This document shows positions 63,880-64,000 of a stretch of 64,000 nt of DNA, one piece after another. Under the pieces are notes generated by a model. It had not been told where the DNA came from and made no database searches. It saw only the letters and a list, made by a program, of their open reading frames with translations. The stretch is from Acetivibrio mesophilus (GTDB taxonomy: Bacteria; Bacillota; Clostridia; Acetivibrionales; Acetivibrionaceae). Position numbers and translations under genes: made by a program. The stretch lies in NCBI RefSeq assembly GCF_004102745.1, contig NZ_RLII01000013.1, positions 27,003 through 91,002 on the forward strand, read 5' to 3'. Position 1 is the stretch's first letter. Each line of letters opens with the position of its first letter.

Positions 63880-64000
63880 AACCACCCGTCAAACGGGTGG
63901 TTTGCTCTTGCCCTATAAGGGCATGTTACTTGGCAGAGCCTAAAAGGCTCACTGAAGGTTTCGCCAACCGCACACCTTCACAAACCACCCCTAAAGGGGT
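63880..64000 (+). ncRNA. Multi-hairpin structured RNA, possible IS200/IS605 or IscB/TnpB guide-RNA-type end
   Basis: Five hairpins are packed in 121 nt: AACCACCCGT/ACGGGTGGTT (63880-63902), TGCCC/GGGCA (63909-63923), GAGCC/GGCTC (63936-63950), TGAAGGT/ACCTTCA (63953-63980) and ACCCC/GGGGT (63987-64000, probably longer past the edge). In addition GGGTGGTTTG (63895-63904) is fully complementary to CAAACCACCC (63981-63990), so an outer 10-bp stem can enclose the three inner hairpins. The fold and the ACTTGG-A-hairpin-CAC-type loop recall omegaRNA of TnpB/IscB transposons (HEARO in Rfam), from memory only. It may also terminate vanW. The rest of the element would be to the right. Confidence 0.5.

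Noticed and set aside
1..64000. CRISPR array, rRNA operon, prophage or integrated plasmid
   Set aside because: No regularly spaced direct repeats, no rRNA-like sequence, and no integrase, terminase or plasmid replication gene was seen. The dispersed repeats are single intergenic copies kilobases apart.

Overview
The window reads as a chromosome segment of a low-GC, anaerobic, endospore-forming member of the Clostridia. The evidence is sporulation and spore genes (ytvI, sleB/ypeB, yabG, a CotS-like kinase, bofA, a SPOCS/LysM protein), flagellar motor genes (motAB), an Rnf complex, a four-subunit ferredoxin-dependent 2-oxoacid oxidoreductase, formate-tetrahydrofolate ligase, and a secreted protein with a family 3 carbohydrate-binding module. 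This mix resembles the cellulolytic clostridia of the Acetivibrio/Pseudobacteroides/Ruminiclostridium group. That placement is an inference; no rRNA is present to settle it.

Layout. 1-5.3 kb: most of a giant secreted fibronectin-type protein running off the left edge. 5.4-8.1 kb: chorismate mutase, a methyltransferase and two small unknown or TPR proteins. 8.6-14.6 kb: an atypical shikimate-kinase family protein, a small conserved-looking protein and the rnfCDGEAB operon. 15-20 kb: ytvI, prmC-yqhQ and motAB. 20.4-25.8 kb: an island of three secreted or membrane-anchored proteins (copper-amine-oxidase-type domain; CBM3 plus von Willebrand A; DUF5050-like). 26-28.4 kb: tRNA-Arg and a DnaD/DnaC-like primosome pair. 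28.4-34.3 kb: CPBP protease, sleB-ypeB, a glycolipid glycosyltransferase and an NlpC/P60 lipoprotein. 34.3-44 kb: yhaN/yhaO-like nuclease genes, a FapA-like protein, and an AAA-PspA-coiled-coil membrane stress cluster next to cheX. 44-50 kb: HMA protein, ispE-gntR, SPOCS/LysM protein, veg and yabG. 50-54.9 kb: fhs, CotS-like kinase and a GT39 protein. 55.5-57.4 kb: an XRE regulator, a kinase-less AgrC-like membrane protein and an AgrD-like peptide gene. 57.5-64 kb: the porCDAB operon, bofA, yaaL, vanW and a structured-RNA element at the right edge.

How the genes work together. Por and Rnf are two ends of one energy circuit: Por makes reduced ferredoxin, and Rnf oxidises it with NAD+ while building an ion gradient. 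MotAB can spend such a gradient. Many other genes serve the envelope and the spore.

The least ordinary signals are outside ordinary genes. (1) A dispersed intergenic repeat of about 62 bp has six copies here. Every copy lies directly after a terminator hairpin and in the same orientation relative to the upstream gene, whether that gene is protein-coding or a tRNA. (2) A 58-bp sequence occurs almost unchanged at 9.2 kb and 46.3 kb. (3) An orphan AgrD-like peptide sits beside a receptor-like protein without a kinase domain. (4) A compact multi-hairpin RNA fold at the right edge looks like part of an IS200/IS605, TnpB or IscB type element.
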